From NCBI GenBank assembly GCA_903934325.1, contig CAIZNH010000015.1, forward strand, positions 1 through 64,000: a stretch of 64,000 bases of DNA, in the 5' to 3' direction. The notes beneath the pieces are model-generated. The model saw only the letters and a list, made by a program, of their open reading frames with translations, made no database searches and was not told where the DNA came from. Made by a program: the position numbers and the translations under genes. This document shows, one piece after another, positions 1 through 8,835 of this stretch. Each line of letters starts with the position of its first letter. Position 1 is the first letter of the stretch. The DNA is from an uncultured Alphaproteobacteria bacterium (GTDB lineage Bacteria; Pseudomonadota; Alphaproteobacteria; Sphingomonadales; Sphingomonadaceae).

Positions 1-139
1 CTATCGGCCGCCAGCTCCGGAAGCGGCGACGCCGCCATGGCTGCCCTCCGGTTCCGCTTCGCTCCACCTGCGGCCAGCCATGGCACCAGAGCCGGTTTTA
101 CACTAACAAACATAGCGGACCACTCAGTGGGGGCCGGTC
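1..139. other. Leader region before the truncated carotenoid oxygenase
   Basis: This stretch carries no gene I can support. On the minus strand short frames begin near 96 and 39 and run to or past the left edge, so the 5' end of a divergent gene may lie here. An 11-base perfect palindrome, CCACTCAGTGG (120-130), sits just before the ATG at 140 and looks like a small repressor-type operator, though that is a guess from symmetry alone. A stop codon (113-115) closes the reading frame of the downstream gene, so the missing N-terminal part is not encoded here. Confidence 0.3.
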
Positions 140-1057
140 ATGAATATCGGTGCCAACATCAACGGCTTCACCGGCGCGGCCGAGCTGCAATACACCATCA
201 CGACGGCCGAAGGCGTGGTGCGCCATGCGGCGGTGATCCCGATCCCGCACATGGCGCTGATCCACACCTTCCTGCTCACCGAAAACTGGGTGGTGATACC
301 GGTGATACCGCTCGATTCCGATCTCCAGCGCGCCATGCGCGGCGGCCCGATGACCGCGTGGAACACCGGACGCCCGACCAAGCTTGCGCTCCTGCCGCGC
401 GAGGGCACGGCGGCCGACGTGCGCTGGTTCGAATTCGATCCGCGCCACATGTTCCACGAATGCAACGCCTGGGAAGAGGACGGCAAGATCATCGCCGATG
501 TTGCCGCGGCCAACGGCACCGCGCTGTTCCCCGATCAGGACGGCAACTGGCTGACCCACGCGGAAACCACGCTCTCGCTGCGCCGCTGGACGATCGATCT
601 CGCCGAAGCGAGCATGCGCGAGGAAACGCTGAATGATCGCGACATCCAGTTCCCGCGCCCCGATGACCGGCTGATGACCCGCAAGACCCGCCAGGCCTAT
701 GGCAACATGAACCTCCATTCGGTGGACGGGCGGGTCGACGGGATGGACGCGGTGCTGCGGTTCGACACGCAGAGCGGGAAGGAAGACTTCTACCACTTCG
801 GCCCGGGTTCGGCCGCGGGCGAGCTGGTGTTTGCCCCGCGCGTGGGGGCGACCCACGAGGCCGATGGCTATGCCATGTCACTGGTGCACCGCGCCAATTC
901 GCCCACCAGCGAACTGGCAATCTTCGCTGCCACCGATATCGCCGCAGGCCCGATCGCCACGGTACGGATCCCGTTCCGCGTGCCGTCAGGGTTCCACTGC
1001 AACTACTACTCGGCGGACAACCCGTTCTATCTGGCGGCAGCGGGAGGCGCTGCCTGA
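140..1057 (+). CDS. Carotenoid/stilbene cleavage oxygenase, N-terminally truncated
   Basis: The 305-residue product matches the C-terminal two thirds of the carotenoid cleavage oxygenase (RPE65/lignostilbene dioxygenase) family, whose members usually have about 450-500 residues and hold Fe(II) with four histidines. Three candidate ligands are visible: the histidine in ALIHTF, the one in MFHECNAWEE, and the one in the C-terminal GFHCNYY. The first ligand, normally in a TAHPK-like motif, would lie upstream and is absent, because an in-frame stop precedes the ATG by eight codons. A GGGGG run before the ATG could serve as a ribosome site. The product is probably inactive or a remnant of a 5' deletion. 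Its 3' end overlaps the convergent membrane-protein gene by about 30 bases. Confidence 0.7.
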   Translation: MNIGANINGFTGAAELQYTITTAEGVVRHAAVIPIPHMALIHTFLLTENWVVIPVIPLDSDLQRAMRGGPMTAWNTGRPTKLALLPREGTAADVRWFEFDPRHMFHECNAWEEDGKIIADVAAANGTALFPDQDGNWLTHAETTLSLRRWTIDLAEASMREETLNDRDIQFPRPDDRLMTRKTRQAYGNMNLHSVDGRVDGMDAVLRFDTQSGKEDFYHFGPGSAAGELVFAPRVGATHEADGYAMSLVHRANSPTSELAIFAATDIAAGPIATVRIPFRVPSGFHCNYYSADNPFYLAAAGGAA

Positions 1058-1707
1058 GCCACGGCGGACTCGGGCAGGCTCGGGTGGTGCAACACCAGCG
1101 CCGAGAGCCCGAGCCATGCGGTGAACATGATGAGGTAGGGCCAGCGGCGCGGCCATAGCTTGGCGACGAGCAGGGTAGCCGCAGCCGTTCCGGCCAGCGC
1201 GGCAAGTTCCGATCCCGCCAGCGGAGCGCCCGTCCCGCTCAGCGCGGTGCGGATCGCCGCGCTCGCCCATTGCGCCGGCAGGAGCGCCAGCAGCCAGTCG
1301 GGCAGCGTGCCGGGCTGGGCTGCGGCGACAAACAGCATCGCCCCCTCCCCGCCGACCACCGCCAGCGCCATCCACCAGCCCTTGCCCCCGAGGCTGCGGG
1401 CAAACAGCGCGCCGCGCGCGGCAAAGCTGATGGCGGCAATCAGGAACGCCAGGCCGAGCGGTGCAGGGTGCGTCAGAGCCGCCGCGCCCAGCATATGCGC
1501 GAGCGCCACAAGACCAGCTCCCGCCACAAGCGCGCAGACCAGCCCGGTCTCCAGCCGCCCTGCCGCCGCCGCGCCGATCATCCCCGCGCCCATCGGGCCG
1601 ACCGCCACCAGCGGGGCGACGGGAGGGCTTCCCGGCATAAGCAGCAGGGCGCCAGCGGGCACAAAGCATCCCGCCAGCGCCGCACTCAGCCACGCCGCAG
1701 GGGCCAT
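1027..1707 (-). CDS. Small integral membrane protein, unknown function
   Basis: I do not recognise this 226-residue protein. It is made almost entirely of Ala/Leu/Gly/Val-rich hydrophobic stretches, with about six likely membrane helices and a basic loop (KLWPRRWPY) before the last one. I chose the ATG at 1707, beginning MAPAAWLSAA, because the reading frame above it lies inside the preceding gene and looks unlike protein. It starts 23 bases after the DUF1501 stop on the same strand, so it is probably the last gene of the DUF1800-DUF1501 transcript. A link to export or assembly of those proteins is only suggested by position. Confidence 0.6.
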   Translation of the reverse strand: MAPAAWLSAALAGCFVPAGALLLMPGSPPVAPLVAVGPMGAGMIGAAAAGRLETGLVCALVAGAGLVALAHMLGAAALTHPAPLGLAFLIAAISFAARGALFARSLGGKGWWMALAVVGGEGAMLFVAAAQPGTLPDWLLALLPAQWASAAIRTALSGTGAPLAGSELAALAGTAAATLLVAKLWPRRWPYLIMFTAWLGLSALVLHHPSLPESAVAQAAPPAAAR

Positions 1708-1730
1708 CGGCTCCGCGTGCGCTTGCTGTG

Positions 1731-3188
1731 TCAGATCATGCCGCCCTTGCGCGCGGCCTGGGTCGCAGGAGCGCGCATGAAGCCGAGATTGGGCGAGCCG
1801 AAGCGCGCGATGTTGGGCGCGATCAGCGGCAGTTCGCTGGCCGACACCCCGAACCATGTCGCCAGCGTAGCCGAGAATTCGTCGACCGAGTTACTCGGCA
1901 GCAAACGGCCCTGCCCGAGCTGATCATCGCTGGTCACCGACACATGCGGGGCGCGACCATAGAAACGTCCGCCCTGGACATCGCCACCGACGATAAAGTG
2001 ATGAGCGCCCCAGCCATGATCCGAACCATCGCCGTTGGATTCCAGCGTGCGGCCGAAATCGGAGGCGGTGAAGGTCGTGACATTACTCGCCACCCCCAGC
2101 TCGACGGTCGCCTTGTAAAACGCGTCCATCGCGAAATCGACCTGCCCGAGCAGCGCGTCATGTGTGCCGATCAGCCCGTCGTGATTGTCGAACCCACCGA
2201 GCGAGACGAGGAACACCTGCCGCGTCACCCCCAGACTGCTGCGCACCGCGATCATCCGCGCGACAGTCCGCAGCTGATCGGCAAGCGGGTTGCCGGTGCC
2301 GAAGCTGGTGTTCAGCGTAACGCCTGCAAGCGCGCTGTTAACGAAGGGACCGTATTGCAGCGAGCGATCGTTGAAGCGCGCATAGTCCGCGGCGAGAACA
2401 TTGCCGTTGCCGGTGCGCAGCAGGCTCGACAGGGTCTGCGCAGCGGTGGCCGAACCGAACACCTGCCCGGCCTGGACCGGCGCGAACAGCATCGCCCCCC
2501 AAGGCGAGACCTGATACGGAAACGCGTTCTGGCCGCTCAGGAACACTGCATTGCCAGTGGCATTGATCGCAGTAAACATCGAATTGGTGTTGGACGACAG
2601 CGCCAGATCGCCGATCCGCCCGCCCCAGCCGGTGGGCGAACCTTCGGGCTGCGAGCTCTGCCAGGTCGATTGCTGGTCATTATGCGAAAACAGCTTGGCC
2701 GGACGCGGCACCACGCCCGCATCATATTGCGCGCGGGTCAGCGGGGCGAGCAGCGGGCCGACATTGAGCAGCGGGGCCATCACGCCCTGATCATAGAGCG
2801 CCTTCAATCGCGGCATGGTGGGCGCAATGGCATAGGTGATGTCGTCGGTCAGCGTCTGGCCCGCGGGCGGCATCAGCACCGTGTTGGCGAGCGAAGCGCG
2901 GGCGAGCGCGATCCCGTTGGCCGCTTCCGATCCCGTCGTGCCGCGGATCGCCTGATAGCGTGCGTAATTGGTGGCATCGAAGGGGATCAGCGTGTTGGCG
3001 TGATCATTTCCGCCATAGAGAAACACGCAGACCAGCGCCTTGTAACCGCCAGCATTGCTGAAAGCCGCTGCCTCGCTCAGGCCCGCAAGGCCCAGCGCAT
3101 AGGACGAGGCCGTCCCCATCATCGCCAGCTGGCCGGTGCGCTGCAGAAAGGCGCGCCGCGCGATTTCGTTACCCTTGCCGATAAACAT
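1731..3188 (-). CDS. DUF1501 family protein with Tat-type signal
   Basis: The 485-residue product belongs to the DUF1501 family, which has an alkaline-phosphatase/sulfatase-like fold and no settled biochemical role. The N-terminus has an RRAFLQ twin-arginine-like motif (residues 11-16) followed by a hydrophobic Ala/Gly-rich segment, so export by the Tat system is likely. Family-typical stretches include VCVFLYGGNDHANTLIP near residue 55 and SDFGRTLESNGDGSDHGWG in the C-terminal half. It follows the DUF1800 gene by 18 bases on the same strand. DUF1800 and DUF1501 genes are commonly found side by side across bacteria, so the two probably act together at the cell surface. Confidence 0.88.
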   Translation of the reverse strand: MFIGKGNEIARRAFLQRTGQLAMMGTASSYALGLAGLSEAAAFSNAGGYKALVCVFLYGGNDHANTLIPFDATNYARYQAIRGTTGSEAANGIALARASLANTVLMPPAGQTLTDDITYAIAPTMPRLKALYDQGVMAPLLNVGPLLAPLTRAQYDAGVVPRPAKLFSHNDQQSTWQSSQPEGSPTGWGGRIGDLALSSNTNSMFTAINATGNAVFLSGQNAFPYQVSPWGAMLFAPVQAGQVFGSATAAQTLSSLLRTGNGNVLAADYARFNDRSLQYGPFVNSALAGVTLNTSFGTGNPLADQLRTVARMIAVRSSLGVTRQVFLVSLGGFDNHDGLIGTHDALLGQVDFAMDAFYKATVELGVASNVTTFTASDFGRTLESNGDGSDHGWGAHHFIVGGDVQGGRFYGRAPHVSVTSDDQLGQGRLLPSNSVDEFSATLATWFGVSASELPLIAPNIARFGSPNLGFMRAPATQAARKGGMI

Positions 3189-3206
3189 GCCCGCGTCCCC
3201 TGCCGT

Positions 3207-5045
3207 CTATTTCTGGATGAGGTAATCGGTGGAGGCGAGGATCAGCATCACCCCGATCTGCACCCGTTGCAGTTTGACCTCGTTGCTGGACGTCGCCGTC
3301 ACCGTCACGCTCTCCATCGCCGTGCGCACGGCATCGCGCACGCTGGTACTGAGCTGCCGTCCGGTGAGCAGCAGGTCGAGCCGGTCAAGCAGCTGGGTGG
3401 CATCCTGCGCGATCATGATTTCGCTGGAAAAGTCCAGCAACAGATCATTCACAGGCCACCTTGATCCCTGTACCGCGGCTTCGAGGAAGTTGATATAGCC
3501 AGCCACCGAGGTCTCGTTGACCAGTTGGAACTCGGGCGCCAGCAACCCGCGATTGGCGATTTCGGTGTTGGCCGGGAAGTATCCGGGGCGGAAGAAGTTG
3601 AACACCGAGGGCGAACGCAGCGGGCTCTGGCCAAGCGCCCACGCCGGATTGGTCAGATCGCTGATTTGCCAATTGCCGCTGTTCGAGCGCCCGCCAAATG
3701 TGCGCGCCAGCTGCGCCAGCCGCAGCACCGGTTCGCGCAGCTTGCCGAAATTGGCATTGGTGAGGCCAGCCGGATCGAGCGCCTCATTATCGGTAAGGAT
3801 CGCCTTGAATACCGCCGCCAGATCGCCCCTGCGACCCGCGCCGTTATTGTTAAACACCGCCGCGACACGGCCGACATAGGCGGGCGAGGGATTGCTCGTC
3901 ACCAGCCGCTGGATCATCTGCTTGGCGAAGAACGGCCCGACATTGGGGTGGTTGAACAGGTGATCGAGCGCGAGGCGCAGGCTCTCGGTCGCATCGGTGT
4001 TAGGGGGGATGGTGAGGCCGAGGAAGGTCTTGGCCTCGGTCGAATGGAATCCGTTCGCGCTCGGCCACTCCCAGCGGGCAGGATTGCTGGTCATCGGGCG
4101 GCGGGCATATTCAGGATCGGGGACACGGAACGTCCCGCCGACTTCCGGGGTCGCGGTGAGCCCGAAGAAATCGAAGTCATAACCTGTGAAGACCCGCGCC
4201 AGCCCGCTGACATCGGCATTGGTATAGGTCTCGATCGGATTGCCGCCATTAAGTTTCCGCGTGCCATCGGGATTGAGCTCGAACAGGCCGATGGTGAAGA
4301 GCTGCATCACCTCGCGCGAATAGTTCTCGTCCGGCATGCGCCCGGTGCCGTCCGCACGCTGGTTGCCGCGGGTATTGAGGAACACCCCCATCGCCGGATT
4401 GAGCGTGATGTCCTGCAACAGATCGCGGAAATTGCCGAAGGCTCGCCGGTTGAGGATGTCCCAATACTCCGCGATCGCCGACCCAGGCCAGGAGATCTCA
4501 ATCCCGCCGAGCCCGACCACGAAGAATTCCGAAAGCGCGAAGGCCACCCGCTTGCGCACGCCATTTCCGCCCGAAAGCAGCTGCGCCCAAACCATGTGAT
4601 CGCCAACGTAGTCTGCAGTATAATAGCGATTGCTATCGACCCTGTCGTAGCCGCGCGCAGCAATGAATTCGCGCCCGCTCTGGTCATTGGAAAGGCTCAT
4701 CTGGCGGTCGAGCCAGGGCTCGTACCCTTCGCTGCGCAGGTCGGCGATCGCGCCGGTCGACGCCGACAGCGAGGCCTGGAGCAGGAAGCGCGCGGCCTCG
4801 GCATCGCTCGGGGGCTTGCGCACGGTCGAGACCGGCGGAGTGCCGCCACCGGTGCTCGTGCCCGAACCGCCCCCTCCGCCGCACGCGGCAACGGCCAGGG
4901 CGAGCGTGCTGACGGCTGCGGCTTTGGCCGGAAGCGGTGCGGCAGGCACGCTAGAAGGTGCGGGGGAAAGCTCTTGCTCCGGCAGCCGCTGGAGCGCCTC
5001 CGCATCGGTCAAAGTGGCTTCGGGTTCACTGCTCGGACGATACAT
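3207..5045 (-). CDS. DUF1800 family protein, probable lipoprotein
   Basis: The 612-residue product is a DUF1800 protein, a family of unknown activity that pairs with DUF1501. A lipobox-like stretch (LALAVAAC, Cys55) is followed by a glycine-rich linker, suggesting an outer-membrane or periplasmic lipoprotein. The signal sits unusually deep: about 40 polar residues precede it when the ATG at 5045 is used. That ATG has a strong AAGGGGGG ribosome site. An in-frame GTG at codon 33 would give a normal-length lipoprotein signal but has no clear ribosome site. First gene of a set with the DUF1501 and membrane-protein genes. Confidence 0.87.
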   Translation of the reverse strand: MYRPSSEPEATLTDAEALQRLPEQELSPAPSSVPAAPLPAKAAAVSTLALAVAACGGGGGSGTSTGGGTPPVSTVRKPPSDAEAARFLLQASLSASTGAIADLRSEGYEPWLDRQMSLSNDQSGREFIAARGYDRVDSNRYYTADYVGDHMVWAQLLSGGNGVRKRVAFALSEFFVVGLGGIEISWPGSAIAEYWDILNRRAFGNFRDLLQDITLNPAMGVFLNTRGNQRADGTGRMPDENYSREVMQLFTIGLFELNPDGTRKLNGGNPIETYTNADVSGLARVFTGYDFDFFGLTATPEVGGTFRVPDPEYARRPMTSNPARWEWPSANGFHSTEAKTFLGLTIPPNTDATESLRLALDHLFNHPNVGPFFAKQMIQRLVTSNPSPAYVGRVAAVFNNNGAGRRGDLAAVFKAILTDNEALDPAGLTNANFGKLREPVLRLAQLARTFGGRSNSGNWQISDLTNPAWALGQSPLRSPSVFNFFRPGYFPANTEIANRGLLAPEFQLVNETSVAGYINFLEAAVQGSRWPVNDLLLDFSSEIMIAQDATQLLDRLDLLLTGRQLSTSVRDAVRTAMESVTVTATSSNEVKLQRVQIGVMLILASTDYLIQK

Positions 5046-5173
5046 ACATCCCCCCTTATTCCAGCCAACGTGCGAGAGCCCCTCAACCCTTCGCGCGTTG
5101 GTGCGGAAATCTTATGAGGGTTTTGCGGCCACGAAAGCAAGCCGGATTTCCCCTGATTATGTGGCAGTCAAAA

Positions 5174-6088
5174 TCACGCAGGCAGCGAGAGATGCTTGGC
5201 GCCGAACACCGACTGCCAGCTCTCGATCTCGTCCACCACCGCCTCGTCGAGCGCGTGGATCAGATCGGCGGCGGCGGCATAGGTGAGCGCGCTTTCCGCG
5301 CCAGACAGCAGCAGGGCGATGCGCGCCTCGATTTCGCCGAGCTTTTCCGCCGCCACCCGCGAGATCGCCCCGAAACGTTCGCAATCGCCGAAATAGCGGA
5401 TGCCGGAGAGGTTGGCGCCCAGCGTCGGGAAAGCAACGCCGAAGAAGGTCAGCACCACCATGGAGATCGCATCGCCGCCGCCGCCAGACAGGATGCCGGA
5501 CTTCCACACCCCGAACAGCGCCGCCGTGCCGGCCAGCCCCGCCCCGCCGAGCATCAGCGCCCGGCGCAAGACGGCAAGGCGCGGTGCGGCGGCAGGCGGT
5601 GCAGGCGCGATTGCGGCAGGTGTTTCGCCAGCGGCCACGCTTTGCCCCGCACGGGTGCGCACCGCGACGAGAATCCGGGCTGCCAGCGCATCGGCCGGAT
5701 CGCCCGACCAGCCGGAGATATCGAGCAGCTGGAACTGCCGGAAGCCGAGCGGTGCCATCGTGCCATCGAGCGAGAGCGGCACCAGACAGCCACGCTCGCG
5801 CCCACGCTGCGCCTCGTCACGCACCCAATGCGATGCAACCGAGGTCTGCGACCACAGCACCGCCACGCAATCGGCGGTCTCCAACGCGTTTTCGGTGGTG
5901 GCGAGGTAATTCTCGCCGCCTTCCAGCCGCCCGTCCCACCACACATCGAATCCCGCGCCTTCGAGCAGCGCGATCACCGGGCGGGCGCGCTCCAGATCGG
6001 CGCGCGAATAGCTCAGGAAAACGGACGGCCCAGACACGGGCGCAGCTTCGCCGCCATCACCTGCCACTGCACCTGCGTGTTTATCCAT
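5174..6088 (-). CDS. TIR-domain protein with two membrane helices (SLATT-like C-terminus)
   Basis: The 304-residue protein starts with a TIR domain (about residues 20-145): the FLSYSRAD beta-A motif, DVWWD, and SHWVRDE, in which Glu92 sits where the catalytic glutamate of NAD-cleaving TIR domains is found. A Pro/Ala-rich linker (150-170) leads to two likely membrane helices (about 173-196 and 206-226) and a short helical tail ending in an acidic helix and tryptophan (DEAVVDEIESW). Two helices plus such a tail recall SLATT/DUF4231-type effectors, but that match is by eye. It stands alone between the DUF1800 set and the Mrp operon. Roles could be abortive-infection defence or other signalling. 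Confidence 0.75.
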   Translation of the reverse strand: MDKHAGAVAGDGGEAAPVSGPSVFLSYSRADLERARPVIALLEGAGFDVWWDGRLEGGENYLATTENALETADCVAVLWSQTSVASHWVRDEAQRGRERGCLVPLSLDGTMAPLGFRQFQLLDISGWSGDPADALAARILVAVRTRAGQSVAAGETPAAIAPAPPAAAPRLAVLRRALMLGGAGLAGTAALFGVWKSGILSGGGGDAISMVVLTFFGVAFPTLGANLSGIRYFGDCERFGAISRVAAEKLGEIEARIALLLSGAESALTYAAAADLIHALDEAVVDEIESWQSVFGAKHLSLPA

Positions 6089-6162
6089 AATGCCTTGCTA
6101 CATCGAAATGCCCCGTCCCGCAAAGCCGTCGCGTCACCGCCAGGGCTGGCATGGCGCTATTC

Positions 6163-6570
6163 TTAGTCGAAATGTCCCGGACTGCCCTTGTGCGGGGCTT
6201 CGTATGTGGCCCAGTCGCCCGCCTCGCCGGGCGCTGCGGGCGCGCCAGCCGGGCCGGGTGCTTCGCCCTGGCGCAGGCGGTGGAGGTGCACCTTGGCGAT
6301 CATGTTGGCCGTGATCGGAGCGGTGACGAACAGGAACAGCGTCACCAGCAGTTCATGCGCGCTCCATACCCCCTGCGCCAGCCGGAACCATACGATCGAA
6401 CCCGCCAGCATGGCCCCGAGGCCCAGCGTAGAGGCCTTGGTCGGCCCGTGCAGCCGCTCCATCAGCGAAGGCAGGCACACCAGCCCCCAGCTGCCGACCA
6501 GCGCAAATCCGGCGCCCAGCACGATCAGCGCGCTTGCCAGCCCTTCGCCGAGAGAGACCGCGCCGCTCAT
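6163..6570 (-). CDS. mrpG: Mrp Na+/H+ antiporter subunit G
   Basis: The 135-residue protein has three hydrophobic helices and the family signature LPSLMERLHGPTKASTLG (residues 33-50), typical of MrpG/MnhG. It is a small membrane subunit of the multi-subunit cation/proton antiporter. The C-terminal tail, rich in Gly/Pro/Ala, is longer than usual. The start overlaps the mrpF stop (ATGA at 6567-6570), so it is translationally coupled and closes the operon. Confidence 0.9.
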   Translation of the reverse strand: MSGAVSLGEGLASALIVLGAGFALVGSWGLVCLPSLMERLHGPTKASTLGLGAMLAGSIVWFRLAQGVWSAHELLVTLFLFVTAPITANMIAKVHLHRLRQGEAPGPAGAPAAPGEAGDWATYEAPHKGSPGHFD

Positions 6571-6836
6571 TCGACGATGTCTCCGCGCAGGAGGAACTTG
6601 GCGTAGGCCACCGTTCCGACAAAGCCGACCATGGCGAGCAGCAACGCCGCCTCGAACGAGGTGCCGCTGCCGCGGGCGATTCCGCCGAGCACGATCAGCC
6701 CGATCGCGTTGATCACCATCGTGTCGAGCGCGAGGATGCGGTCCGCCTCCCCCGGCCCCTTGAGCAGGCGCCACAGGTTGAGGACGAGGGCGAGGCCCAA
6801 TGCCGCGAAGCCGAAGGCGAGCGCATAGCCGATCAC
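6567..6836 (-). CDS. mrpF: Mrp Na+/H+ antiporter subunit F
   Basis: The 89-residue membrane protein has three helices and the conserved GPGEADRILALDTMVINAIG segment of MrpF/MnhF. I place the start at the GTG at 6836, which overlaps the mrpE stop as GTGA; reading further upstream would run into mrpE coding sequence. It is a subunit of the Mrp antiporter in the cytoplasmic membrane, between mrpE and mrpG. Confidence 0.88.
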   Translation of the reverse strand: MIGYALAFGFAALGLALVLNLWRLLKGPGEADRILALDTMVINAIGLIVLGGIARGSGTSFEAALLLAMVGFVGTVAYAKFLLRGDIVE

Positions 6837-7318
6837 AGGAAAATCCTCCCCAGCCGGGCTTCGTAACGCGCCTTGACCTTGGCCACCTCGGCAGCGGGAT
6901 CGGGGGCATGGAGCGCGTGGACCAGCAGATATTTGCCGCAGGCCGAGATATCGGCCGAGACCGTCCCCGGCGTCAGGCTGATGGTGCCGGCGAACACGGT
7001 GATGGCCTCGGGGCTGGCAAGATCGAGCGGGATCGTCAGCCATGCCGGTTTGAGCTCGCGGGCGGGCTTGAACAGGATGAGCGCGGCAACCTCGAAATTG
7101 GCGATGATGATGTCGCCGATCACCAGCAGGGCATAGGAAAGGCCGGGGAGAAAGCGCAGGCGCGGCCGGCCTGGCCACCATGATGCGGTGAACAGCGGGA
7201 CGACAAGGCCCACCAACAGCCCGAGAAACAGCGCGCCGAAACTGGCCTCGCCCGCCAGCGCCATCCAAACGATGACGAGCAGCACGCTGAGGCCGGGATG
7301 GGGGATGAGGCGGCTCAT
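6833..7318 (-). CDS. mrpE: Mrp Na+/H+ antiporter subunit E
   Basis: The 161-residue protein matches MrpE/MnhE: N-terminal hydrophobic helices followed by a cytoplasmic domain with ITVFAGTISLTPGTVSADIS, the family signature. The ATG at 7318 overlaps the mrpD stop (ATGA). MrpE is needed for assembly or full activity of the antiporter complex. The longer open frame upstream is a shadow of mrpD. Confidence 0.9.
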   Translation of the reverse strand: MSRLIPHPGLSVLLVIVWMALAGEASFGALFLGLLVGLVVPLFTASWWPGRPRLRFLPGLSYALLVIGDIIIANFEVAALILFKPARELKPAWLTIPLDLASPEAITVFAGTISLTPGTVSADISACGKYLLVHALHAPDPAAEVAKVKARYEARLGRIFL

Positions 7319-8835
7319 GATCCGGCCTCCCCCAGCACCGCACGCGCGCTGGCGGCGGGATCGAGGACTTGCGCGGCGGCGGCCTCGGCATAGGCGCTGG
7401 CTGGCCCGGCCCAGATCGTGAGCGCGGCCAGCAACAGCAAGGCGATCACCGGAGCGGCGCAATCGGCGCGCGCCATCGGCCGGGTCAGCGAAGCGGCAGG
7501 CGCGCCCGCCTTCCAGAAGATCGCGCTCCCCGCGCGGGCAAAGCCGATCACCCCGATCAGCGTAGTGCCGAGGATCACGCCCCAGGCCCAGCCCCATTCG
7601 GGCAGAGCGGTGACGGACCCGAGGATCAGCAGCTTGCCGATGAAGCCCGACAGCGGCGGCAGACCGCACACCGCAATTGCGGTGGCCATGAACAGAAGCC
7701 CGATGGTCTGGCGACCGGCGAAGTCGGGGCCGGGGGCAGTGGCATTGCCCGCTACGCCGCGTGCTCTTGCGACCACGTCGGCCACCAGAAACAGCGCCGC
7801 CCCCGCGATGGTCGAATGGACAAGGTAATAAAGCGCCGCGCCCAGCATCGCGGTCTGCCAGCCTGCCACCGCGATCAGCAGCGTGCCGGTCGACCCGATA
7901 ATCGCATAGGCTGCCTGCTGCGACAGATTGCGCGCGGTGAACACGCCCGCAAAGCCGATCCCCGCCGTCACCAGCGCGGCGGGCCAGAGGTAGGGTGAAG
8001 GCACCCATGCGGCCGCCCCCGCGCTCTCGCCGAACACCTGCGGCACCACCCGGATCAGCGAATAGACGCCAACCTTGGTGAGGATCGCGAACAGGCCCGC
8101 GACTGCCGGGGTCGCCGTCTCGTAGGTCCGCACCAGCCACAGGTGGAGCGGCACCACAGCCGCCTTGAGCAGGAAGACGCTCGCCAGCAGCAGCGCCGCG
8201 ATCCGCAAGAGGCCCTGATCGGCCGGCGCAATTGTCGCAACCCGCTGGCCCATATCGGCCATGTTGAGCGTGCCGGTGAGCGCATAGAGCAAACCGAGCG
8301 CAATCAGGAACAGCGCCGAGCCGACGAGGTTCACCACCACATATTGCACCCCGGCCTTGAGCCGCGCCGGCCCCTGCCCGTGCAGCATCAGGCCGTAGGA
8401 GGCGATCAGCAGCACCTCAAAGAACACGAAGAGATTGAACAGATCGCCGGTCAGGAAGGCGCCGTTCAATCCCATCAGCTGGAACTGGAACAGGGCGTGG
8501 AAATGCGCGCCCTTGCGATCACTCCCCGTCAGCACAGCATGGAGCAGCGCGACGAGCGCGAGACAGGCGGTCAGCACCAGCATGATCGCAGCCAGCCGGT
8601 CTGCCACCAGCACGATGCCGAAAGGCGCGGCCCATTCGCCCAGCGCATAGACCGCAATCGCGCCGCTGCTGCCTGCACCCATCAGCGCCAGCGCAGCCGC
8701 CAGCATCGCCGCACAGGAGCCAAAGCCGAGCGCCAGCCCGAACGTCCGATAACGCCGGATCACCAGCAGGATCAACGGTGCAACCAGCGCCGGGATCGCC
8801 ACAGGAAGGATCGGGAGGTGCTGAGCCAGCGTCAT
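7315..8835 (-). CDS. mrpD: Mrp Na+/H+ antiporter subunit D
   Basis: The 506-residue protein has about 14 membrane helices and belongs to the proton-pumping NADH dehydrogenase ND2/4/5-like family used as MrpD/MnhD. Conserved elements include GDLFNLFVFFEVLLIASYGLM (glutamate in helix 5), LFLLKAAVVPLHLWLVRTYE (lysine in helix 7) and a later lysine helix near GLFAILTKVGVYSLIRV. It forms a proton/cation path with MrpA. The start overlaps the mrpC stop (ATGA at 8832-8835). Confidence 0.93.
   Translation of the reverse strand: MTLAQHLPILPVAIPALVAPLILLVIRRYRTFGLALGFGSCAAMLAAALALMGAGSSGAIAVYALGEWAAPFGIVLVADRLAAIMLVLTACLALVALLHAVLTGSDRKGAHFHALFQFQLMGLNGAFLTGDLFNLFVFFEVLLIASYGLMLHGQGPARLKAGVQYVVVNLVGSALFLIALGLLYALTGTLNMADMGQRVATIAPADQGLLRIAALLLASVFLLKAAVVPLHLWLVRTYETATPAVAGLFAILTKVGVYSLIRVVPQVFGESAGAAAWVPSPYLWPAALVTAGIGFAGVFTARNLSQQAAYAIIGSTGTLLIAVAGWQTAMLGAALYYLVHSTIAGAALFLVADVVARARGVAGNATAPGPDFAGRQTIGLLFMATAIAVCGLPPLSGFIGKLLILGSVTALPEWGWAWGVILGTTLIGVIGFARAGSAIFWKAGAPAASLTRPMARADCAAPVIALLLLAALTIWAGPASAYAEAAAAQVLDPAASARAVLGEAGS

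Noticed and set aside
1728..3464. 578-codon plus-strand open frame over the DUF1501 gene
   Set aside because: Arg/His/Gln-rich with no family match; it mirrors the real minus-strand gene in GC-rich DNA.
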